DNA of 64,000 nucleotides from JAITMY01 sp031549685 (GTDB lineage Bacteria; Bacteroidota; Bacteroidia; Bacteroidales; UBA932), in the NCBI GenBank assembly GCA_031549685.1, contig JAVBPG010000042.1:20173-84172 (forward strand), given 5' to 3'. Position 1 is the first letter of the stretch. Each line of letters starts with the position of its first letter. The notes under the pieces were generated by a model. The model was not told the DNA's origin. It ran no database searches and saw nothing but the letters and a program-made list of their open reading frames with translations. Position numbers and translations under genes: made by a program. This document shows positions 57,480-64,000 of this stretch, in pieces.

Positions 57480-60161
57480 CTACTGTTGCAAGTATTTTAT
57501 CATGCTTAAAAATAGCTGTTTGACCTCAGGCTCTTCTTGGCAAGCAAAAAGATCGGAGGTGCAAACGAGAATTTTACTATTCGCTGCGGGGGTTTCGTAT
57601 ATCAACCCTAGCCGGTGGTTTCTTTCGCAATTATCGATGGCTTGAGCTATCGGAGGCTGAAGCTGCGGACTACCATCTAAGATGGCTGGCCGTGCATTTT
57701 TTACAATGCTCCACCACTGCCAGTTCGAGTGAAAATCGGTAGGAAACAGCTCAAAAACCGGATGCTTGTTGTTGACTAAAATTCCCATAGTACCGGGCGA
57801 AAGCTCCTTTTTTAAGCTCAGCGCGACATTTTTGAACACGCTGTAATTCCAAAAATCAGTAGTGAAAAGGCCACCGACGGAAGCCGCTGAGATGTCGTTG
57901 TGTAAAGGTATGTAAAGCATTCTTACGTTTCCTTGGCGGCATGCTTGCTCGTAGATTTTTTTACTTCGGGTTACGGCAACATTGCCGAATAGCCCCTCGC
58001 GAATATTGACTTGCGAGGAGGCCGGATAAACCCAAATATTCCATGTGTTTTTGTAAGAGGTGCCGGTTAGCGAAACCGTGAGGAGCAGCTGCTCGGGCCT
58101 GATGATTTCCTGTAGCGGAAGTTCGATTTTTGCAATGGAATTTACCTTGCCTTGCGGTATGCTGCCTTCATAGATTTTTTTTGTAAAAATAACCCTGCCG
58201 CTTTGCTGCTGTAGCGTGTACTGCACCTCCTGATTATGTAAGCTGTGAGGCCCGTAGTTGGCAACTTCTACGGCTGCGGTGAAGGTTTCCTTGTTGGTCC
58301 AACAGTATTTTTCAAAGCGGGCCAACGGTACAACATCGTTGCAGAACTCCCGCCATTTTTGCGGCTCAATTACGCCTTTAGGTTCCATAAAGGCGTTAAG
58401 TATTCCCACCAAAGCGGTACCTTGACCGGGGTAATCCTGCAGGTCGAGCAGCTGAAAACCTCCGAAGCTTCCGGTGCGTAAGGCCATTTCAGTTTCCTCC
58501 TTGTAGCACAGCGCAGCCAGGGCTCCCGAGGCTTTTACAAAGGCATCGGCCAAGCCGGCCATTCCTGCTTTTTCTAACCGCTGCTTGAATACTGCCAAGT
58601 TGCGAGGCTGCATTACCCCTGTGTATCTGGCCGTTTCTTTGAAATCAGGAAAAATCTGGTACTGTCCGGTTTCATGCCCTATGGTGGGCTTATGCAGCAT
58701 TTGTGTGGCCTGAGAAAAGTCGCGGATGGTATTTGGCTTTGTGTTGTTAATGATGCCGCCTTCTTTGGAGTCGGCAAAGGAGAATGAGCCGCGCAAATCG
58801 GTGCTGTAGTCGGCAGCCGGCTTACCGTTGCGCATGGCAACAAAAAAGTCCTCGGCAGGGTGTGCCTGCGGATCCCAGTAGAAGTTGTTGGAGCCTAAAG
58901 CGTACAAGTGCCGGTTGTCAACTGTCCGCAGGTGGTTGACAACTTCTGCCATTAGCGATGTGTCGCCCTCCAGCTCGTTGCCTAAAGCAAACATTACAAA
59001 TGAGGGGTGATTGCCATATTCTTTCATAATGCGTTCGCCTTCGGCTATCATGTAGTTGAGCAGGGTAGTATCAGTAGCTTTGTAGCGCCCCCATAGCGGC
59101 AACTCGGGCTGTAAAAACACACCCAACTCGTCGGCGGCTTCAAAGGCTGCTTTGGGCGGACACCATGAGTGGAAGCGGTAGTGGTTGATGCCGTGTGATT
59201 GGGCAATGCTCATGTTGCGCCGCCAATCCTCCTTTTTCATGCTGGGGTAGGCGGTTAGCGGAAATACCCCGCCTTCATGCTTGCCGCGTAAAAATACAAT
59301 GCGGCCATTATTTGCCAGCTGTTTCCCTTGCGGGCGAAAATTACGAATGCCGAACGTCAACCGCTGCGTATCGCCACCGGCAGCTATCAGCAGCGTATAT
59401 GTGTAAGGGTTGTACTCGTCCCATAGCTGAGGGCTGGGAACAGCTATGCTGCACTCGTGCTGAGCGTAGGTGCTTTGTATGTAGATGTTTTCCGCATTTT
59501 CGGCTACGGCTTTTCCGCTTCTGTTCAACACCTTCAGCCTAACTTTTACCTCCTTAGAAATACTTGCGTGCGCCTCGAACTTTATTTGGCATAGGCCATC
59601 TTCGCCGGGGTAAATTTGTGCGTTTTGAATGCATACATCGGGCAATCGCCTTAGGTAGAATTGTCCTAAAATGCCGTTCCAGTTGCTTTGCGTATGCTCC
59701 GAGTATGCATGCGAGCCTCCCAGCGGCAGCAGCTTCTTTGTGTTATCGACCGTAATCCTCAGGTGGTTCTTTCCGGGCTTTAAAAAGTTGCCTACAACAT
59801 AAACGTGCGGCGTAGATACGGAATTTTGAAGGCCTACCAGCGAATCGTTAACGAATAGCTGCGATACCTTTGTCCGCTCCATGAATAATTCTACGGGCTT
59901 TCCTATCCAGCTCTTGGGGATGCTGACCTCGCGCTCGTAGGTGGCCGGGCCTGTAAAGGTAACCGGTTCGGAAAGCCGGTTGGTAGCAGAATCGTTGACG
60001 GGATAGCCAATGCCGTTTTCGGTGAGCGAACCGGGTAGCGTAACCAGGTGCTGTGAGGAATCGGTGGTAACCAGCCATTGGCCCGAAAGGTCAATGGAAT
60101 TCTTTTTGTTGCAGCCGGCCAAAATGCCTGCAAGGCATAGCGTAAATAGTAACCTTTTCAT
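57480..60161 (-). CDS. Glycoside hydrolase family 2 lipoprotein
   Basis: An 893-residue GH2 enzyme with a lipoprotein signal (GILAGC, Cys17). A jelly-roll domain (about 30-180), an Ig-like domain (190-280) and a TIM-barrel catalytic domain (280-600) follow in order. The acid/base Glu is in FALGNELEGD (Glu396) and the nucleophile Glu in PTIGHETGQYQ (Glu497). A C-terminal extension of about 250 residues is of unknown role. The substrate (galactose, glucuronic acid or mannose) cannot be told. The next upstream gene ends 20 bases before it, so they form one operon with the sulfatase. Confidence 0.88.
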   Translation of the reverse strand: MKRLLFTLCLAGILAGCNKKNSIDLSGQWLVTTDSSQHLVTLPGSLTENGIGYPVNDSATNRLSEPVTFTGPATYEREVSIPKSWIGKPVELFMERTKVSQLFVNDSLVGLQNSVSTPHVYVVGNFLKPGKNHLRITVDNTKKLLPLGGSHAYSEHTQSNWNGILGQFYLRRLPDVCIQNAQIYPGEDGLCQIKFEAHASISKEVKVRLKVLNRSGKAVAENAENIYIQSTYAQHECSIAVPSPQLWDEYNPYTYTLLIAAGGDTQRLTFGIRNFRPQGKQLANNGRIVFLRGKHEGGVFPLTAYPSMKKEDWRRNMSIAQSHGINHYRFHSWCPPKAAFEAADELGVFLQPELPLWGRYKATDTTLLNYMIAEGERIMKEYGNHPSFVMFALGNELEGDTSLMAEVVNHLRTVDNRHLYALGSNNFYWDPQAHPAEDFFVAMRNGKPAADYSTDLRGSFSFADSKEGGIINNTKPNTIRDFSQATQMLHKPTIGHETGQYQIFPDFKETARYTGVMQPRNLAVFKQRLEKAGMAGLADAFVKASGALAALCYKEETEMALRTGSFGGFQLLDLQDYPGQGTALVGILNAFMEPKGVIEPQKWREFCNDVVPLARFEKYCWTNKETFTAAVEVANYGPHSLHNQEVQYTLQQQSGRVIFTKKIYEGSIPQGKVNSIAKIELPLQEIIRPEQLLLTVSLTGTSYKNTWNIWVYPASSQVNIREGLFGNVAVTRSKKIYEQACRQGNVRMLYIPLHNDISAASVGGLFTTDFWNYSVFKNVALSLKKELSPGTMGILVNNKHPVFELFPTDFHSNWQWWSIVKNARPAILDGSPQLQPPIAQAIDNCERNHRLGLIYETPAANSKILVCTSDLFACQEEPEVKQLFLSMIKYLQQ

Positions 60162-60181
60162 GAACAAAATTTTACACATAA

Positions 60182-62014
60182 CTACCTGCATCGTAAGTTC
60201 CTATTGTTTTTTAGCAGCTTACTCCAGCCGGCAGAGTAGTACGCTTTATCCAGCCGTGCCGCTAACTCCTTATTCCCGTTAGCCGTGGCCAAATCTTTTA
60301 AATCTTTGTAAACGTAAAAGTTGAGCCAGAAACTGTAGGCATATTTTTCGAATAGCGTGTGCGGTTGCTTCCAAAAGGCATACCACGAAGTGTTGAGCCC
60401 ATATTGTTTTGCAAGCTGTAATGCTTCTTGAGCGCGCTCCCACAACGCCTCGGTGGTTTTTTCAAAAAGTTTTGTAATATCGTTGTAGCGCATGCCTGCC
60501 GGATTTGCGAGCGGCGCCTTATCGTCAATGCCCAATGCGAGTAGCGATACTTTTTCTTCAAAAATGGTATCGCCGTTTAAGTCGTACTCCACCAGGTCAA
60601 AGAATCCGTTGCCATCGGTATCGGTGTATTTGATGCTTGCCCATGATGCAGGGTCATCGTATAGCCTTTTTTCAGCGTGGCGCTCATCGTATAGCCCACC
60701 GTATCCCTGGAAGTATGACGCGTTTTGGTCAACGCGCCACACGCCCCATTCGGCACCGTACAGGTGGATTTTTCCATCGATGGGAGAGGCGTAAAGTTGC
60801 CCCTTGCCTGAGTTGTCCTGATCAAATTCGCCCCGGTCGCCCACGGCGTCGGATTGCTTGTGGCTGTCTAAGCCGCCTTTGCCGGCCCCGACATTAAAAA
60901 CATCGTACGGATAGTATATTTCTACTCTTTCCCAGCGGTTGCAATCATCGTCTTCATCAAATACCATCCAGCAGTAATCCCATTCTCCCCGCTGAAAAGT
61001 CATATTGTAGGCGGCATGCTGGTCGGGGTAGATGAGCGTGTCCATTTGCCGCCAGCGGGCATCGTAAAAGTACTGGTCGGCTTCCCTCAAGCGCGGATTG
61101 TTAAGCTTGTGCGCTTGGTCGGAGTAGGGAAATCCCTTGCCGCCAAAATGCAGCGTCATATCCAAATCGAGTTCATTGCCTTGGCCATTGTCGTTGTCCA
61201 CATCCCACGCTATAGCCGCCCACGTTATTTGCTTGCTTGGAATGAGATCGTATTCGCCGTTTACTTGCTCAAAACGTTTATCGGACTTTTTGTCGGGTCG
61301 CGGTCTTACGTAGGGTACATCCATCAGGCGTACGTTCATTTCCGTCAGTTTGTCGTTGTCGGGGTCGTAAAATACAAACGGATTTTCGCAGCTGTATCGC
61401 AAATCGGAAACGCGAAAGCTGGAAGCATGCATTTTAAGCAGCAGCGTATTGCCGTGGTAATCCTGGTAAAAGTTGGAGTGCCCGTTGCGCTCCCAGCAGC
61501 GCGGCAGCAGCTCGTTCCAGCTGATGAAGCTTTTTACGTCATCCTTCTCGATGTCGATAACGCAAATAAAATCCGACTTGTAATCGGGTTGGTAGCGCAC
61601 CTCTTTTTTGCCGTTAAGGATTACGAGTTGCATATCGGCAACTCCATCGCCGTCGGTGTCAATCCAGTCTATGCTCAGGTCTTCGGGACCTGCAAAAATG
61701 CCGTCCTTGTTGATGTCAACCAGCAGGCAGTCGTTGTCGGTATCACCCTCCAAATCACCGTGCCGCATGTCGCCGTCATCGTCAACCCACATTACGGGAA
61801 TGCTGTCGAGGATAAACGTGTGAATAACATCAGGCTTGCCGTCGCCGTTGAGGTCTTCGTAGATAATTTTTGATTTCTCCGTAACAATGGGAAAACGCCA
61901 GGGGGTTAGCTTGGTATTGCTATTCCAGTAGGGTTGCGCGCTTATGGTATTTGTAAGGTAAAGCGTTACGCAGAGTAGCGGGGATGCCATCCTACTTATT
62001 TTGATAAAGTTCAT
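60182..62014 (-). CDS. Exported protein with EF-hand/dockerin-like calcium motifs, unknown function
   Basis: A 610-residue exported protein (signal ends TISAQP). It is rich in acidic calcium-loop motifs: DLNGDGKPD (54-62), VDINKDGIF (99-107), DTDGDGVAD (119-127), DTDGNGFFD and DLNGD (about 465-485). The rest has no recognised domain but contains Trp/Tyr-rich segments that look like a carbohydrate-active fold (AEWGVWRVDQNASYFQGYGGL). Its start overlaps the sulfatase stop by 23 bases, so it is translationally coupled. A role in polysaccharide binding or cleavage is inferred from the neighbours. Confidence 0.72.
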   Translation of the reverse strand: MNFIKISRMASPLLCVTLYLTNTISAQPYWNSNTKLTPWRFPIVTEKSKIIYEDLNGDGKPDVIHTFILDSIPVMWVDDDGDMRHGDLEGDTDNDCLLVDINKDGIFAGPEDLSIDWIDTDGDGVADMQLVILNGKKEVRYQPDYKSDFICVIDIEKDDVKSFISWNELLPRCWERNGHSNFYQDYHGNTLLLKMHASSFRVSDLRYSCENPFVFYDPDNDKLTEMNVRLMDVPYVRPRPDKKSDKRFEQVNGEYDLIPSKQITWAAIAWDVDNDNGQGNELDLDMTLHFGGKGFPYSDQAHKLNNPRLREADQYFYDARWRQMDTLIYPDQHAAYNMTFQRGEWDYCWMVFDEDDDCNRWERVEIYYPYDVFNVGAGKGGLDSHKQSDAVGDRGEFDQDNSGKGQLYASPIDGKIHLYGAEWGVWRVDQNASYFQGYGGLYDERHAEKRLYDDPASWASIKYTDTDGNGFFDLVEYDLNGDTIFEEKVSLLALGIDDKAPLANPAGMRYNDITKLFEKTTEALWERAQEALQLAKQYGLNTSWYAFWKQPHTLFEKYAYSFWLNFYVYKDLKDLATANGNKELAARLDKAYYSAGWSKLLKNNRNLRCR

Positions 62015-63494
62015 TCTGTACGGGTATTTGAGCGTTTATACTTTTTCTCCACTGCTGTAAGTCGTGCAGCAATGACCTGGCAAGCCGAATTTGCTTGCGC
62101 GAGAGGTCGTTTTGCTCTGATATGTCATTTTTAATGTTGTACAATTCTATCCGTCCGTCTTCAAAGAATTCGATAAGTTTGTAGTCGCCCTTGCGAATGG
62201 CGCCAGAGGGTGAATCTCCCTTACCGCCATAGTGCGGGTAGTGCCAGTAGATGGCTTTCCGGTTGAGCTTGCTTCCCTTTATAACCGGCAGTAAGTTTAC
62301 GCCATCGGCATGTTGTTGCGGTAGCAACGGCAGGTTGCAAGCATCAAGTATGGTGGGGTAGAAATCAGTAGAAGTTACCGGGGTGTCGGAGGTGCTTCCA
62401 GGTTTTGTAACGCCGGGTATTTTGATAAGGTATGGCTCCCGAATCCCACCCTCGTAGAGCCATCCTTTTCCGCCACGCAGGGGGGCGTTGGTGGTGGGAG
62501 ATCCCTCAGCTGTGGATAGTCCGCCGTTGTCAGAGAGGAAGCACACGATGGTGCTTTTATCAAGCTCCAGCTCAACCAGCTTATCCAATACTTTGCCAAT
62601 ATTTGCGTCCATGCTTGATATTAAAGCGGCATACTCGGGGTCGCTTTGCAGTAGTCTTTCTTTCCAATGTTTAGGCGGGTTAGGATGACTTTTGTGCCAG
62701 GCGTAGTCGGTGGAAAATGCGTGTAGGGTGTCAATGCCTAATCGCCGGGCTTTCGCTTTAAAGTAGGCGACTTTCTCTGCTTTAGCCTGAATGGGAGTGT
62801 GCACGGCGTAGAATGAAAGGTAAAGGAAAAACGGATTGCTTTTGTTTTCCTCCATCCACTTCACGCTTTCGTTGGCTAAGCGGTCGGTAAGAAATTCGCC
62901 GGCGGGGCCATCGCTAAGGTAGGGATTGTTGTAGGGGGTGTAGTAGGCCAAGCCTTCATTTTTATTTCCATTAGGACCTCCCTTCAGCCATCCTCCGATA
63001 TTTTTTTCAAAACCTTGGTATTGTGGGTAGTATGCGGAGTCGTGGGAGCAATGCCATTTGCCAACGAAGCAAGTTTTATAGCCGCTATTCCTGAGCGCCT
63101 CCGATAGGCATATTTCTTCGAGCGGCATGTTGTGCTTGAACTCTGGCGAAATCATTTTGTAGCCGCTAAGCTGCTTTGGAGTCAACCCGTTTTGATAACC
63201 CGGAATCCAATCGGTAATTTGAATTCGCGCCGGATATTTGCCGGTGAGAATGCTAACACGAGTGGGCGATGACACAGGGCATGCCGCGTAGCCGTTGGTA
63301 AACTGCATGCTTTCCCCGGCCAACTTGTCGATATTGGGTGTTTCGTAAAACGTGCTGCCGTTGTAGCTCACATCGGCCCAGCCAAAGTCATCGACCAGAA
63401 TGAATATTACATTGGGGCGGGATGGCTGGGCTATGGACGTGGCTGTGAGTAGCAACGAGCCCGATAAGGTTGAAAAAAGCAAGGGCTTGTTCAT
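61992..63494 (-). CDS. Exported sulfatase (Ser-type, S1 family)
   Basis: A 500-residue sulfatase with a signal peptide ending ATSIAQP. The metal site is FILVDDFGW (Asp35, Asp36). The formylglycine motif SSPTRVSILTG has Ser75, so it needs the radical SAM maturase anSME rather than the cysteine-type enzyme. KWHCSHDSAYYP and FLSDNGGLS are further family blocks. The start at 63494 is preferred; an ATG at 63521 is also in frame. It probably desulfates the polysaccharide attacked by the neighbouring hydrolases. Confidence 0.92.
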   Translation of the reverse strand: MNKPLLFSTLSGSLLLTATSIAQPSRPNVIFILVDDFGWADVSYNGSTFYETPNIDKLAGESMQFTNGYAACPVSSPTRVSILTGKYPARIQITDWIPGYQNGLTPKQLSGYKMISPEFKHNMPLEEICLSEALRNSGYKTCFVGKWHCSHDSAYYPQYQGFEKNIGGWLKGGPNGNKNEGLAYYTPYNNPYLSDGPAGEFLTDRLANESVKWMEENKSNPFFLYLSFYAVHTPIQAKAEKVAYFKAKARRLGIDTLHAFSTDYAWHKSHPNPPKHWKERLLQSDPEYAALISSMDANIGKVLDKLVELELDKSTIVCFLSDNGGLSTAEGSPTTNAPLRGGKGWLYEGGIREPYLIKIPGVTKPGSTSDTPVTSTDFYPTILDACNLPLLPQQHADGVNLLPVIKGSKLNRKAIYWHYPHYGGKGDSPSGAIRKGDYKLIEFFEDGRIELYNIKNDISEQNDLSRKQIRLARSLLHDLQQWRKSINAQIPVQNELYQNK

Positions 63495-63523
63495 GGGAAG
63501 TGTTTTTTTCCTGTTTATCATTG

Positions 63524-63649
63524 CCGTTGGCTTTAGCCAACGGATAATTAGGAGAGCAAATTTAGAGGGCCTTAGCCCAGAATAACTTCTGTTTTGGGCT
63601 AAAGCCCTCTCTCTTTGCCACATCTCTAACCGTCAGTTAAAGCTGACGG
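63524..63649. repeat. Three palindromic elements upstream of the sulfatase
   Basis: CCGTTGGCTTTAGCCAACGG at 63524-63543, a longer hairpin AGAGGGCCTTAGCCC.../...GGGCTAAAGCCCTCT at 63564-63610, and CCGTCAGTTAAAGCTGACGG at 63630-63649. They resemble REP-like units and do not match the other repeat families in the window. Confidence 0.85.
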
Positions 63650-63730
63650 AAATGAAAAGCGTTCGACAATATATTTTCAAATTATAATTTAGCAGCCATA
63701 ACTTTTCTTGGGGTAATCAAAATGTATTAC

Positions 63731-64000
63731 CTACTTCAATATTTTATCCACCATTTCTACCGTCAACTCCTCCTGCGGATTGAACGCCTGGCTGTTAATG
63801 TACTCCATTAGGCTGTAGTACATTTGCTTCCCTACGGGGCTTTTTTCTTTGAGCGATGTAAGGTCGATGGATGTCATCAGCAGCTTCCCCTTGCCCACCT
63901 TGGCCTCGATAATAAGACCGATTTTGCGGTTGTTGTTCCAATCGGGAATCATTTGTACCAACGGCTTGAAGTCATACGGTGTATGGTTGAGCAGCATGGG
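63731..64000 (-). CDS. C-terminal part of a carbohydrate-active enzyme, GH2-like tail
   Basis: The gene continues past the right edge. The visible 89 codons include NRKIGLIIEAKVGKGKLLM, TSIDLTSL, PVGKQMYYSLMEYINSQAF and the end MVDKILK. The pattern matches the end of the GH2 protein at 57480-60161 (HRLGLIYETPAANSKILV, DLFACQ, EVKQLFLSMIKYLQQ) in layout, so it is probably a related hydrolase. A sulfatase or GH2 beta-galactosidase are both possible. Confidence 0.55.
   Translation of the reverse strand, partial: PMLLNHTPYDFKPLVQMIPDWNNNRKIGLIIEAKVGKGKLLMTSIDLTSLKEKSPVGKQMYYSLMEYINSQAFNPQEELTVEMVDKILK

Overview
The window is chromosomal DNA from a member of the Bacteroidota, most likely Bacteroidales-like. 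The signs are a PorQ component of the type IX secretion system next to cmk, a DUF4293 protein, HU-CCDC81/SPOR architecture, alternative (futalosine) menaquinone genes mqnB and mqnD, an outer-membrane barrel/TPR pair, sulfatase and glycoside hydrolases of polysaccharide-utilisation type, and many promoters with the phylum's -7 box TAnnTTTG. Most genes are GC-rich. A few blocks are visibly AT-richer: rhuM, mqnB, the 54.5-56.2 kb regulator cassette and the right-hand carbohydrate cluster. No species can be named from the sequence alone.

Layout. 1-5.7 kb: start of a GH51 arabinofuranosidase, a secreted thioredoxin-like protein, pepD, a radical-SAM/DUF4130 nucleic-acid pair, and a YhcH protein. 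5.8-11 kb: DUF2520 protein, kdsC, maf, a small membrane protein, acyl-ACP thioesterase, BrkB-like membrane protein and a FlK-like thioesterase. 11-18.5 kb: glyA, an MBL-fold lipoprotein, hisA, hisIE, PAP2 phosphatase, pgeF, an inserted rhuM gene, and ftsE. 18.6-26 kb: a 1028-residue TPR protein with a beta-barrel partner, tRNA-Pro, a 27-residue Cys/Lys protein, a histone-H1-like fusion, and trmD. 26-34 kb: DUF349 protein, yidC, a FecCD-type permease/ATPase, serine hydrolase, acyl-CoA thioesterase and a lipoprotein. 34-47.7 kb: cmk, porQ, an ABC binding lipoprotein, HU/SPOR protein, metallopeptidase, SirB1-like protein, nucleoside phosphorylase, DUF4293, alkaline phosphatase, gamma carbonic anhydrase, folE, mqnB, mqnD and hldD. 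47.8-52.6 kb: three cell-envelope proteins of unknown role facing a membrane-bound AraC regulator. 52.7-57.2 kb: trpS, hsp20, a barrel/lipoprotein/XRE-regulator cassette, and rnz. 57.5-64 kb: GH2, an EF-hand-like secreted protein, a sulfatase and the end of a second hydrolase-like gene, probably one polysaccharide-degradation cluster.

The intergenic space is rich in repeats. One kind is short tracts with 7-9 base periods, often ending at a start or stop codon. Others are dispersed inverted elements related to TCATCCTGAGCGAAGCGAAGGATCT, and a third family (CCGAGTTGCAC...) that ends in a -7 promoter box. Several starts were moved downstream of the longest reading frame because a recognisable promoter, terminator or repeat overlaps the upstream codon.

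The most unusual features are these. The rhuM gene sits as a single-gene insertion in the ftsE-pgeF junction and is flanked by a 32-base duplication of that junction. The XRE cassette has two copies of an 18-bp near-palindromic operator, and its two target genes share a leader element. A 27-residue CGCG protein has its own terminator. A histone-like Lys/Ala tail is fused to a small conserved-looking domain. The radical-SAM/DUF4130 pair is biochemically uncharacterised.
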